A DNA stretch of 64,000 bases from NCBI GenBank assembly GCA_000989525.1, contig LBON01000006.1, positions 25,246-89,245 on the forward strand. The letters are read 5' to 3'. The DNA comes from a candidate division TM6 bacterium GW2011_GWF2_32_72 (GTDB taxonomy: Bacteria; Babelota; Babeliae; Babelales; GWF2-32-72). The notes under the pieces are model-generated. The model searched no databases, was not told the origin of the DNA, and worked only from the letters and a program-made list of their open reading frames with translations. Positions within the stretch are counted from its first letter, which is position 1; each line of letters opens with the position of its first letter. Both the position numbers and the translations under genes were made by a program. Shown one piece after another: positions 34,137-43,609 of the stretch.

Positions 34137-37100
34137 ATGAAAAATAAAATGTTTATTTTATTAACATTTATACTTGGTTCCATAAACTTCATAACAATTA
34201 CATCAGGAGATAATATAAAGAACTTTCAATATAACATCCCGGGAATAAATCAACCTTTTGAACTTGCAATTCCAACAAATCTTGATTTAACAAAAACAAA
34301 TATTTTAATTGAAACAATTATCAACACACCTAGCAGCTTTCAACCATTTAAAAACGATCCAACATTAAATGCCATTCCATTTATAAATGCAATCAATCTA
34401 TCTAAAATTAAACTAAGAGCAAAATCTGAAATCATACAACTTATTAAAAACAAACAAACACTTCCTGCAGAATATATGATTGAAATTGTAGGTGAAGTTA
34501 ACATGTTCAATAAACCCCTAAATTGCACATTAACTATTAAATTTGAAAAAAACACACTTAAAAATATTATTGCCTCAATAATTCTTCCAAACGATTCTAA
34601 TCTTATTAATCTTTCTCCAGAGCTTACAAATACCACTGCCGCAAAACTAAAATTCAAAAATCTTGGCATAATAATTTGTTTAAACGATTGCACAGAAAAG
34701 TTTACCGACCTAAATATAAACATCCCCGATTTTAAAGCACCATTCCCAAAAGGCGCCTCCCTAATCGGAATCATTGAATCGTTTGACCCTAACACACTAA
34801 TTCAAAATTTACCTAAAGAACTAGATGGTCTAAAAAACACGCCTGCCATATTACTTAAAAAGAATTTTAATCTTACTGCTCAAAATAAACCAATTGCGAA
34901 CAATAGCACATTTGAAGTTTATGGCGCCTCCAAAATAAAGGGCATACAAGCACTTTCCTGCTTTTACTACGAAACAACAAAAACGCAAAAAAAATATTTT
35001 TTCAAATATAAAGGCTTAACAAATGCAAAAAGCATAAATCCATACGATGACATTGAAGAATTAACAACTCTAAAATATTTAATACCTGAAAACTTAAAAA
35101 ATATAAAAGCCGATACCGTTGAATTTAACCTGGTGCTCTATGCAAAAGAAAAAGTAATATACTACACAATACAAACCCGCCTATTTGGCATACAACAAAC
35201 ACTTAGTTTTTTTCCAGTAAAAACTGAAGAGGGAAAATCTGGTTTAGTTATACAATCCATGTTTAATAAAGAAAAAATATCTTTAGCTGAGATGTTTAAC
35301 ATTCTTAAAAATGCAATTATGCAAGAAACACCAGCGTTTACAGCCGCAATATTTGATCAATTCCTTAAAAATATAATTTTTACATCAACAATATGTTCTT
35401 CCTCCGGATTCATCTTTTCATCTTTACCATACATGTTTAATGTAAGCAGAGAATATGGAATAACAACATTTAAAACAAATGATGGTTTACCACTTGCTTT
35501 AGATAAAGGGCTAACACCATATGGCCGAATGCTCATGGAAGGTGAGATTAAAGTTAATAAAGTTTTTGGAACAGATAATCTTATTAGTGATATTGGAAAA
35601 GAACTATTTTTTATTGGAAATATAAAACCAATGAATTTAAGCCTAATACATTTGATTACTGAGGGTAGACTTAAATTTGATTTTCCTTTTATAAAAATTG
35701 CGCCCTCCTTATTAAAAACAGAAATTTCATTAAAATTCGGGCTCACAGCAATCACACCAACCGTTGCAGCAATTGTTGGCGTAAATATACAACCAGAAAA
35801 AAACAAGCCGCCACTATTTTTCTCTGGAAGACTGCAAGTCTTCCCAACCGATATGATTATTAGAACAGCTCTTACAATGCAAGGCGTATGGGAAAATCCA
35901 TTCGGATTTGAATACCTGACTTTCTATAATATGGCAGGACAACTCGATTGGGATTTTACTGCAAAAACTACTGCTGCCACAGGAACAGAAGCCGTGGCAA
36001 CAGCTGCTTCAGCTGGCGCAGCAACAGGAAAGGGTGGAGGGGCCGCAAGTGGAACCGCAACACCAGCTCATTTAGTTGGTGTAGGTTTTACATTTGACGT
36101 TGAAGTTGGTAAAAAAAATGATCCATTAAAAAAAGAAATTAAATGCGGATTTAATATAATAAAAAAAATAACCAACCTTTTATTGAGCATAAAACTTTTG
36201 GGAACATTAGGAAAAAAAGATCTAAACCGAACCACAGATTTGCTCATTAATCTTTCCTCAATTATTCAAACTAGCTTCAATGCTTTCAACCAACAAATAC
36301 AACTCAATGAAATGCCCGCAAAAAATATTTCTAAAAATGTGCCCGCCAAAGAACAATCATTTCTTGAATTATTATTAAATACACCACTGCCTAGCAAAAC
36401 CGTTTCTTTATCTATAAATCAAGCTATGAATGATATACAAACTTTTGCAAACAAATCCAAAGCTCAAGGTGATAGTTTGGGTAAATGGATAAAAACACTA
36501 CCAGAAATGACCTTAATAGATCCTGAATTCAAGTTCGGCTTTAATAATATTGCAATAGGAGAAATCGTCTACCCACGAGGCATAAAAATTTATGGCATTT
36601 TAGACACACTAGGGGCAAAATCTGGGGTCAACATAAAAATAAATACAGATGGCATAATCTGTGAAAGTTTCATCCCCAAACTTGATCTTGGAGCACTAAT
36701 TTCCAATGAATTTAAAAATCAAATCATTATAGATGGGGCCGGCATAGATGGAAAATATGGCACAAAAGATGATGGTCCAGCAGAAACAATAAAACTCACA
36801 TTCAAGGAACAAGGCGCTATCTTAACTGGAAAAGTTAATATCAAACCTTTAAACAGTTTTATTGAAACTGAAGTTAGAATTCTTAAAGATGAATTCTCAT
36901 GCAAAGGAATTTACAAACCATATGGCCCAACTTATGAAATTGAATTAGATATTCATGGCGAAATAACAGATAATAATCCCGATATTTTAATAAAGGGCAC
37001 ATTTAAATCGGATTTATTAAAAGAACTCAACAACCAAATTGAAGCACATCTCAAAGAATTAAATAAAAATAATCCACAACCATTTAAACCAAATCAAAAC

Positions 37101-37487
37101 TTATTTAGCGTAAATTCAGCAACAATTGAACATTCAGTAAGCCAAGCAATTCAAGGAAACAATCCAAAAATAATAGTTCAAGGTACGGTATTAGGTGAAC
37201 CACGAACATTCACGATAGAAAGTAATATAAAAGACCTAAAATACTATTCAACCAACATAGCCTCTCAAATATATAAAACACTTAATTCTGCGGGACAAAA
37301 TCCCAGTTTAACACCACCGCCAATACAACCATCTCAAACTACAGAATTAAAAAAAACTGAAGAAAATAATACAAGAGCAATCAATAATTTTAATGCTGTT
37401 AACAAACCCATAAACGATAGGTTATCTGGTATTATTGAGGCTGCGGCAAAAAAACAACTGCGCATTGAAATAATGGTGGAAAAATAA
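34137..37487 (+). CDS. giant exported protein, paralogue of 19945-23445
   Basis: The 1116-residue product has a signal peptide (ILLTFILGSINFITI) and is collinear with the 1166-residue protein at 19945. Shared blocks include IPGINQPFELAI, EYGITTFKTNDG, LTPYGRM, NPFGFEYLTF and DGAGIDGKYGTKDDGPAE (about residue 866). An Ala/Gly/Thr low-complexity stretch lies near 610-645. Instead of the long KPTEP tail it ends in a short Pro-rich linker and a polar helix. The body looks beta-rich. Secretion and size suggest a surface protein; the family is not one I recognise. SD AAGGAG. Confidence 0.75.
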   Translation: MKNKMFILLTFILGSINFITITSGDNIKNFQYNIPGINQPFELAIPTNLDLTKTNILIETIINTPSSFQPFKNDPTLNAIPFINAINLSKIKLRAKSEIIQLIKNKQTLPAEYMIEIVGEVNMFNKPLNCTLTIKFEKNTLKNIIASIILPNDSNLINLSPELTNTTAAKLKFKNLGIIICLNDCTEKFTDLNINIPDFKAPFPKGASLIGIIESFDPNTLIQNLPKELDGLKNTPAILLKKNFNLTAQNKPIANNSTFEVYGASKIKGIQALSCFYYETTKTQKKYFFKYKGLTNAKSINPYDDIEELTTLKYLIPENLKNIKADTVEFNLVLYAKEKVIYYTIQTRLFGIQQTLSFFPVKTEEGKSGLVIQSMFNKEKISLAEMFNILKNAIMQETPAFTAAIFDQFLKNIIFTSTICSSSGFIFSSLPYMFNVSREYGITTFKTNDGLPLALDKGLTPYGRMLMEGEIKVNKVFGTDNLISDIGKELFFIGNIKPMNLSLIHLITEGRLKFDFPFIKIAPSLLKTEISLKFGLTAITPTVAAIVGVNIQPEKNKPPLFFSGRLQVFPTDMIIRTALTMQGVWENPFGFEYLTFYNMAGQLDWDFTAKTTAATGTEAVATAASAGAATGKGGGAASGTATPAHLVGVGFTFDVEVGKKNDPLKKEIKCGFNIIKKITNLLLSIKLLGTLGKKDLNRTTDLLINLSSIIQTSFNAFNQQIQLNEMPAKNISKNVPAKEQSFLELLLNTPLPSKTVSLSINQAMNDIQTFANKSKAQGDSLGKWIKTLPEMTLIDPEFKFGFNNIAIGEIVYPRGIKIYGILDTLGAKSGVNIKINTDGIICESFIPKLDLGALISNEFKNQIIIDGAGIDGKYGTKDDGPAETIKLTFKEQGAILTGKVNIKPLNSFIETEVRILKDEFSCKGIYKPYGPTYEIELDIHGEITDNNPDILIKGTFKSDLLKELNNQIEAHLKELNKNNPQPFKPNQNLFSVNSATIEHSVSQAIQGNNPKIIVQGTVLGEPRTFTIESNIKDLKYYSTNIASQIYKTLNSAGQNPSLTPPPIQPSQTTELKKTEENNTRAINNFNAVNKPINDRLSGIIEAAAKKQLRIEIMVEK

Positions 37488-37606
37488 CATTTTATCAGTT
37501 ATCCACAAATAAACCTTCAATATGCCAAATATATCTTATAACGCGATCTAATAGTCTTTTCTAACAAAATATAATCATGCAATTTTAACACTTAAAAAAA
37601 GCCTAT

Positions 37607-37634
37607 TTGACAAGAATTGTACGTTTGTTATAAT
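37607..37634 (+). promoter_or_regulatory. consensus sigma-70-type promoter
   Basis: TTGACA (37607-37612) and TATAAT (37629-37634) are both perfect consensus hexamers, 16 bp apart, with an extended -10 TG. It lies 58 bp upstream of the small exported gene at 37692 and is the best promoter in the window, implying strong expression. Confidence 0.85.
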
Positions 37635-37691
37635 ATAAAGAATTAATTGATATATAAACAAATAATAACTCTAAATGAGAGGTTTTAAGCA

Positions 37692-38063
37692 ATGAAAAAA
37701 TCAATATACGTTTCACTTTTATCTTTAATCGCCACCCTGTGTTTAGCATCAGATAAACAAGAAAAAATGAAACACGTACAATCATTAGCAACAATAGAAG
37801 TTGCTATGTTAATGAACAAGCACAATAATTCAGAATTCGACCCAATAGAATTAAACAAACTTACTAGAAGTGCCTCAGCTATAATGTTTCAAAATCTCAA
37901 CAAATGTGGCAGAAAAACACCATTAACAAGAAAAGGCACACCACTAACTCCGAATTTAAAAAGAATTCAAAGCTTAGATAAACTCAATCTAGATCCTTGT
38001 GAAGATGGAGAAGCAGACCGCATAAATTGGTCTCAAACCCCAGTTAAAAACATTAATCTTTAA
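37692..38063 (+). CDS. small exported protein with C-terminal GEA motif
   Basis: The 123-residue product has a signal peptide (MKKSIYVSLLSLIATLCLAS). The C-terminal part reads LKRIQSLDKLNLDPCEDGEAD; the next gene's product ends similarly (LKRVQ...SDPLEGGEAN), so the two share a C-terminal motif. It has a consensus promoter and its own terminator, which suggests high expression. No family is recognised. Two Cys residues (NKCGR, DPCED) could form a disulfide. Confidence 0.7.
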   Translation: MKKSIYVSLLSLIATLCLASDKQEKMKHVQSLATIEVAMLMNKHNNSEFDPIELNKLTRSASAIMFQNLNKCGRKTPLTRKGTPLTPNLKRIQSLDKLNLDPCEDGEADRINWSQTPVKNINL

Positions 38064-38074
38064 TTAAACAATAC

Positions 38075-38109
38075 AAAAAAGCCTCGACATTAAAATCGAG
38101 GCTTTTTTT
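38075..38109 (+). terminator. intrinsic terminator
   Basis: AAAAAAGCCTCGA and TCGAGGCTTTTTTT stem with loop CATTAAAA, 12 bp after the stop of the preceding gene. Confidence 0.92.
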
Positions 38110-38225
38110 ATGCCCAAAATTCATCCCCGCCGCCAACAACAATAAAGATCGGTAAAATCATTGACCCCGCTTATCAAAAAACCTTAAAATTAAAGTATAT
38201 TATTATATTAAAAAGGGGGTTAATC

Positions 38226-38663
38226 ATGAAAAGCGTCATTATAGCTTTGGTTGCTATATTTTTATTAAATGAACCACAAGTACTAATTGCTAAAACTAAT
38301 CTCACAAAACAAGACACAAACATAAGTTGTAAAAAGCCAACACAATCATCAACAAAAAAAGCACAAAATATAACTAATAAAATTACTGGTGTTTCAGTTG
38401 CTTCCCTAATTACCCTTGCATGTGGATTTGCCGCAATAAAAAAACAAACAGACCATCCTGAAATAGAAAAAAATAAAAAAACAACAATTTATGAGCCAGA
38501 ACAAATCAAATTGCCAACCTCTTTACCTAAAAAAAGAACCATAAATTATTCTGCCAAAGCAGAAAATCCAGCCCTAAAAAGAGTACAAAATACATATGCT
38601 AGAATGAGCGATCCTTTAGAAGGTGGAGAAGCTAATTATATGAAAAAGACCAACAAGCTTTAA
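38226..38663 (+). CDS. small exported membrane protein with C-terminal GEA motif
   Basis: The 145-residue product has an N-terminal hydrophobic signal (VIIALVAIFLLNEP), a second hydrophobic stretch near residues 57-71 (GVSVASLITLACGFAA), and a basic tail. The end NPALKRVQ...DPLEGGEANY parallels the C-terminus of the preceding gene product. SD is a GGGGG run. It is flanked by terminators on both sides, so it is transcribed alone. No family is recognised. Confidence 0.65.
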   Translation: MKSVIIALVAIFLLNEPQVLIAKTNLTKQDTNISCKKPTQSSTKKAQNITNKITGVSVASLITLACGFAAIKKQTDHPEIEKNKKTTIYEPEQIKLPTSLPKKRTINYSAKAENPALKRVQNTYARMSDPLEGGEANYMKKTNKL

Positions 38664-38693
38664 ATAAAAGACTAAACTCTTAAATAACCAAAT

Positions 38694-38724
38694 AAAAAGC
38701 CTCGCGTTTTCTGCGAGGCTTTTT
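38694..38724. terminator. bidirectional intrinsic terminator
   Basis: AAAAAGCCTCGC and GCGAGGCTTTTT form a 12 bp stem between the convergent small exported gene (plus) and leuS (minus). Confidence 0.92.
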
Positions 38725-38744
38725 ATTTATTAAACTATCAAAGT

Positions 38745-41180
38745 CTAAATCACAAAATTAATCAATTTGTTCGGTACAAAAATAACACGTTTAATGTCTG
38801 CTCCTTCAAGCCATTTGGCAACTTCTTTTCGAGCAAGATTTTCTGCCAAATCTTTTGCGCAATCACGAGCTACCAATATTGTGCCTCTAGTTTTTCCACC
38901 AACTTGAATTCCAATAGTAACTTCATCTTGAATCGCCATTTGAGGATCAAATTTTGGCCAAGCAGAGTTTTTTAACTTTTGGTTACAGATTTTTTCCATC
39001 AATTCACTACCAGCATAAGGAGCCATAATAGAAATAGAGGCAAAAACTTTTTCTGCTGATTCTTTACTAATTTTCATTTTGTCAGATATTAAATCATTTA
39101 CAAATTCCATTGCCGCAGCAACGGCTGTATTTGTTTTATATTCAATTAATCTTTCTTGATATTCTTTTAAAAACCTATGAACTCGCTTTGTTACAATAAG
39201 CTCTTCTTTATCTGTATAATTTTTTGTATCTACAAAGAAATTCCAAAATTTACTCAAAAATCTTCTAATGCCTTCAATTCCGGCATCCTGCCACTCAACA
39301 TCAAGTTCAGGTGGCCCCATGAACAACATAAACGTTCTTAGACAGTCTGTTCCATATTTTTCAATGATATCATCCGGATTAACAACATTTCCTTTAGATT
39401 TGGACATTTTTTCAACCTGTCCACTTTTTTCTGAATATTTAAGAACCATGCCTTGATTAAATAATTGCGTAAACGGTTCATTGAAGGGTAAAAAGCCAAG
39501 ATCATGAAGAACTTTGATGTAAAATCTAGAATAAAGTAAATGCAAAATTGCGTGCTCAATGCCGCCAACATAAAAATCAACCGGCAACCAGTATTCCATA
39601 TCCTTTTTATCAAACGGCTTATCTTTTAAATCAACATTTGGATATCTCAAAAAATACCAACAAGAACCTGCCCATTGAGGCATTGTATTTGTTTCACGCT
39701 TTGCAGCTCCACCACAAGATGGACAAGTTGTGTTAACCCAATCTTTAATTCCCGCCAAAGGAGATTCACCAGTACCCGTTGGTTGATATTTTTCAACTTT
39801 TGGTAACATAACAGGAAGTTGATCTTCTGGAACTGGTACAACGCCACATTTTTTACAATGAACAACTGGAATTGGCTCACCCCAATATCTTTGACGTGAA
39901 AAAATCCAATCCCTTAATTTATAATTAATTTTTTTAGATCCGATTCTTTTATCTTCCAAAAACTTTAGCATTTTTTCAAAGCCTTCTGTTTTTGCATCAA
40001 GACCATTCAAAAATCCACTGTTTATCATTTTACCGTCACCAGAAAATGCTTCTTCAAGACGACCGGAACTATTTATTATTGCATCATCTGAACTAATAAC
40101 CTGAACAATTGGAAGAGAGTGTTTTTTTGCAAATGCAAAATCTCGTTCATCATGCGCAGGAACACACATAATTACGCCAGTACCATAATCTTTTAATACA
40201 TAACTGGCTAAATAAAGTGGAATTTGTTGACCATTTATCGGATTAGTTGCATAACTTCCAGTAAAAACACCGTCCTTAGTTTTATCAAGCATTCTATCGA
40301 AGTTAGACATTTTTTTAACTTGATCTAAATATTTTTCAACATATGCTTTTTGGTCTGCCGTAACAAAATTCCAAACATCACTGTGATCTGGAGCCATAAC
40401 CATAAAAGTTGCACCGAACAAAGTATCTGGTCGAGTTGTAAAAACTTTTAAATTTTTTTGATTATCAAAAATATCTTCAATTAAAAAATTGACTTCTGCG
40501 CCAATGCTTCTGCCAATCCAATTGCGTTGCATCAATTTAACTTTTTCTGGCCAATCAAGTTGATCCAAATCATTCAAAAGAGGCTCTGCATATTTTGTTA
40601 TTTTTAACATCCACTGCTTAATTGTTTTTTGTTCAACCTGTGAACCACATCGCTCACATTTGCCATCAATAACCTCTTCATTTGCCAAACCAGTCAAACA
40701 AGAAATACACCAATTAATTGGTGTTTCTGCCTCGTAGGCAAGGCCAGCTTTAAACATTTGTAAAAAGATCCATTGAGTCCATTTATAATAATTTGGATCT
40801 GTTGTGTTTACTTCTTTATCCCAGTCATATATTGCAGTAATTTTACGTAACTGAGCTTTAAAGTTAGCAACGTTTTCTGCTGTGCTTTTTTCTGGGTGCA
40901 CACCTTGTTGAATAGCGTAATTTTCTGCCGGAAGACCAAAGGCATCCCAGCCCATTGGATGAAGAACATTATAACCTTCAAGCCATTTCATTCGAGCATA
41001 AAGATCTGAAAAAACATAACCCTTCCAATGTCCAACATGAAGTCCTGAGCCGGATGGATATGGAAACATATCTAAACAATAATATTTTTTACCATCCCCG
41101 GTTGGCCTTGTTTTTGCATCGGGCTCTTTTTCCCAAATTTTCTGCCACTTATTTTCAATATCTTTAAAGTTATATTCCAT
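38745..41180 (-). CDS. leuS: leucyl-tRNA synthetase
   Basis: Two adjacent ATGs exist; the second (41180) is better spaced from AAGGA, giving 811 residues. Class I marks are the HIGH-type HVGH (near residue 50, in [16 protein letters not shown]) and KMSKS ([15 protein letters not shown], near 590). The editing domain has [20 protein letters not shown] and [15 protein letters not shown]. Two zinc-type Cys clusters (CISCL...CERCGS and CKKCG...CPSCGG) are present. The length is normal for bacterial LeuRS. It charges tRNA-Leu, one of which (CAA) is in this window. Confidence 0.97.
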   Translation of the reverse strand: MEYNFKDIENKWQKIWEKEPDAKTRPTGDGKKYYCLDMFPYPSGSGLHVGHWKGYVFSDLYARMKWLEGYNVLHPMGWDAFGLPAENYAIQQGVHPEKSTAENVANFKAQLRKITAIYDWDKEVNTTDPNYYKWTQWIFLQMFKAGLAYEAETPINWCISCLTGLANEEVIDGKCERCGSQVEQKTIKQWMLKITKYAEPLLNDLDQLDWPEKVKLMQRNWIGRSIGAEVNFLIEDIFDNQKNLKVFTTRPDTLFGATFMVMAPDHSDVWNFVTADQKAYVEKYLDQVKKMSNFDRMLDKTKDGVFTGSYATNPINGQQIPLYLASYVLKDYGTGVIMCVPAHDERDFAFAKKHSLPIVQVISSDDAIINSSGRLEEAFSGDGKMINSGFLNGLDAKTEGFEKMLKFLEDKRIGSKKINYKLRDWIFSRQRYWGEPIPVVHCKKCGVVPVPEDQLPVMLPKVEKYQPTGTGESPLAGIKDWVNTTCPSCGGAAKRETNTMPQWAGSCWYFLRYPNVDLKDKPFDKKDMEYWLPVDFYVGGIEHAILHLLYSRFYIKVLHDLGFLPFNEPFTQLFNQGMVLKYSEKSGQVEKMSKSKGNVVNPDDIIEKYGTDCLRTFMLFMGPPELDVEWQDAGIEGIRRFLSKFWNFFVDTKNYTDKEELIVTKRVHRFLKEYQERLIEYKTNTAVAAAMEFVNDLISDKMKISKESAEKVFASISIMAPYAGSELMEKICNQKLKNSAWPKFDPQMAIQDEVTIGIQVGGKTRGTILVARDCAKDLAENLARKEVAKWLEGADIKRVIFVPNKLINFVI

Positions 41181-41286
41181 CATCTTCCTTAATATTTTCC
41201 CAAAAATAGTTCATTGAATTATTGAGCTTAACACAATATTTTACCGCAGTGAAATCTGATTCAAAATATAAAAATTTTGGTAAATT

Positions 41287-41745
41287 TTACCTTTTACTCA
41301 ACTCCTCATTATATTTAGCCAAAAATTCATTAATAAATTTTAAATCGTTTGATCGAAACCTATTTATATCAAGCCATTTCTTTTTTTGATTTTCAACCGC
41401 CTTAACAGCTGGCAGTGATGATAATTTCTCAACATCACTCGGCGATGAAAGATCTAAGTTATCTTCTTCAGAACGCTCTAAACATGAATTAACCAAATTA
41501 GAAATAAATTCTTCTGTCGTTGGCATTACGCCACCCTGTTTTTCAACCAACTTATCTGCGGCCTTCAACAAATCATCTGTTTTTGGCAAGCGCTCCAAAT
41601 CTTTTAAGGTGATCGTTCCAATAGAATAAAATTGCAAAATAGCAACGCCAACCTTTAAACCACGTACAAATTCTGGGCTAATATTTTGATCAGACGCTTC
41701 AAGACTAAAAATTAAAACCAATAAACAAACAAAATATATCCTCAT
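41287..41745 (-). CDS. small exported protein, unknown function
   Basis: The frame opens at a TTG (41754); the ATG at 41745 gives 152 residues with a signal peptide (RIYFVCLLVLIFSLEA). The mature part is helical and polar with no motif I recognise. It stands alone, about 100 bp from leuS on the same strand; a short GGTAAAATTTTACC-like palindrome follows its stop. Confidence 0.6.
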   Translation of the reverse strand: MRIYFVCLLVLIFSLEASDQNISPEFVRGLKVGVAILQFYSIGTITLKDLERLPKTDDLLKAADKLVEKQGGVMPTTEEFISNLVNSCLERSEEDNLDLSSPSDVEKLSSLPAVKAVENQKKKWLDINRFRSNDLKFINEFLAKYNEELSKR

Positions 41746-41820
41746 AAAAATCAATAGCTTCGCTTTTAAATAAAATATTGTTTAACATAAAATATTAATT
41801 CATACACTCAAGGAATAAAA

Positions 41821-42423
41821 ATGAACTTAAAACAAGACGAGTTAATTTTAGCAGTCAAAAAGGATATCATACTTCCAAAAAACCTAGCATGGCAAGGATT
41901 GCAAATAAATAACTCAGAAAAAATATTAGATTTAATTAATAATAATCAAGACTTTTTATTAAGGTCCTGCCTAGAAACAGACCCAAATTACAAACAAATA
42001 ATCTCTTACATGATTTTTAAACATAAAAATAAATATTTCCTAACTCAAAGAAAATCTTCCGCCTCAGAACAAAGACTTAAAAACAAGTATTCCCTGGGAA
42101 TAGGCGGGCATATAAAAAAAGAAGATGTCAATTCAAATTCAGCATTTGATTGGACGTTACGCGAGTTTGAAGAAGAAATTTTTTATGATGGAAATTTAAA
42201 AATTTCTACAATTGGTTTTTTAAATGATGATTCCAATGCCGTTGGCCAGGTACATTTGGGAATGGTTCTTCTTTTGGAAGGCGATTCACCAAATATACAA
42301 ATAAAATCTGAATTAAAAAGTGGAACACTTACTACGCTTGCAGAATGTCAAATGCTTTACAAAAATATGGAAAGTTGGAGTCAAATTGTTTTAGACTTTT
42401 TATTAAAAGAATCTTTACTATAG
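41821..42423 (+). CDS. Nudix hydrolase-like protein
   Basis: The 200-residue product has a Nudix-like box: G95-G96-H97...E101 and REFEEEI at 114-120. The usual spacing G-x5-E-x7-REUxEE is kept in the first part, but five extra residues lie between Glu101 and Arg114. The strand before it (SYMIFKHKNKYFLTQR) also matches the fold. Nudix enzymes hydrolyse nucleoside diphosphates linked to other groups; substrate unknown. No signal peptide, so cytoplasmic. SD AAGGA. Followed 49 bp later by a membrane protein. Confidence 0.78.
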   Translation: MNLKQDELILAVKKDIILPKNLAWQGLQINNSEKILDLINNNQDFLLRSCLETDPNYKQIISYMIFKHKNKYFLTQRKSSASEQRLKNKYSLGIGGHIKKEDVNSNSAFDWTLREFEEEIFYDGNLKISTIGFLNDDSNAVGQVHLGMVLLLEGDSPNIQIKSELKSGTLTTLAECQMLYKNMESWSQIVLDFLLKESLL

Positions 42424-42472
42424 ATCTTTTATAATTTATAAAAAATCTAATTCACAAAAAAGGGAGAACAAA

Positions 42473-43198
42473 ATGTACATTTTAAGAATTGGAAAACTTT
42501 TGGATGGACTAAAATATGATACAATTGCAGAGCCAAAAAAATTCAATTATTTTTTTTCAATTATTTTTTTAATGGTTATTGGAATATTAAGAACTAATTG
42601 GATGCAAGAAGTTTATACATATTTTTATGACCTCTTAAACATGGGGATTGTACAAGCCGGTCATAAAGATCTTGTTATTCCAATATATAACTATCTTGAC
42701 CGAATGTTTGATATTACGGTATCTGTAATTGTTTTATGTGGAATAATTATTTGTTATCAAATCAATAAACGAGGCGATAATAAATATTTTATTGATCGCT
42801 TTGTCTGCCTAAGCATACCTTTATTCATACGCGCAGCATGGATCTTTTTTTTATCATACCTTACAACTCTCATAGTAACACTTGGCTTTATGACAGCAAA
42901 ATTACTCGTTGCAGCAAAAGTTCCTGTTAATAAACTTATTGTAGAAAGCATCGCGGCACCACTGATTAAAAAAGGCTTAGAACCTGTTTCGGCGGCGCTA
43001 AGCAAAGATATAGGCATATTCGAACAACTTTCTCAAGCCCAAGGCGTTATTGAAAATTTTGATAGACTAAGCTTTTGGATGCATATTTCTGCATGTATCT
43101 GTTCAATATTAGTTTTCGCAGTATTTTTTACCTGGATGATATGGAGTTTTAAAATAATTGCCAGCAAAGAAAAAAGTTGTTCTATTAACAAAGCATGA
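42473..43198 (+). CDS. polytopic inner-membrane protein, unknown function
   Basis: The 241-residue product has about four hydrophobic segments: residues 26-43 (YFFSIIFLMVIGILR), 82-97 (VSVIVLCGIIICYQI), 114-142 and 210-232. No signal peptide, transport motif or nucleotide site is visible. The SD GGGAG precedes the ATG. It follows the Nudix gene in the same direction and may be cotranscribed. The stop codon is one base before a dispersed repeat. Confidence 0.6.
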   Translation: MYILRIGKLLDGLKYDTIAEPKKFNYFFSIIFLMVIGILRTNWMQEVYTYFYDLLNMGIVQAGHKDLVIPIYNYLDRMFDITVSVIVLCGIIICYQINKRGDNKYFIDRFVCLSIPLFIRAAWIFFLSYLTTLIVTLGFMTAKLLVAAKVPVNKLIVESIAAPLIKKGLEPVSAALSKDIGIFEQLSQAQGVIENFDRLSFWMHISACICSILVFAVFFTWMIWSFKIIASKEKSCSINKA

Positions 43199-43199
43199 A

Positions 43200-43531
43200 T
43201 TAGAACTTTTACAAAATCCAAAAACACTGATTTTTCATATCAAAAAAGGACTCGATCCTTCGACCAGCTCAGGATGAAATCCGTCACATTAATTTATATT
43301 TTATTGCGGTGTTCTAGTTCTGTAGCCTTAAACTATGTGATTATTATTAAATTTTTAACATCTTAACTGAATCAGGAAATAAAAAGAAAGACGGATTTCA
43401 TCTTAGTATTGAATTAGAAATGATGTCTTCTACGGCATAAACTTTGTTTGTTCCTAAACTTTTCTAATGATGTTCACTGATTGTTAATAAAAATAACGTC
43501 GAAGGATCTAGTCCTTTAAATAATCTTATAG
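43200..43531. repeat. dispersed inverted-repeat element, copy 9
   Basis: Left end TAGAACTTTTACAAAATCC, arm CCTTCGACCAGCTCAGGATG, right arm shortened to CGTCGAAGGATCTAGTCC and TAATCTTATAGG. It carries a middle section shared almost perfectly with copy 10 across the next gene. Confidence 0.8.
43341..43496. repeat. 156-bp direct repeat, left copy
   Basis: Identical to 45591-45746 except for one base (GGATTTCA versus GGATGTCA at the same offset). It lies inside dispersed element copy 9, in the same orientation as its partner, 2.25 kb apart. Confidence 0.9.
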
Positions 43532-43549
43532 GCCCTTAAAACAAGTCGC

Positions 43550-43579
43550 CCAGGTTAAGCAACTTTGAACTTAACCTGG
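43550..43579 (-). terminator. terminator hairpin
   Basis: CCAGGTTAAG and CTTAACCTGG form a 10 bp stem with loop CAACTTTGAA, 30 bp after the stop of the 587-residue exported gene. Confidence 0.7.
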
Positions 43580-43609
43580 ATACTTTTATTCACCAATTAT
43601 CAATTCTTT

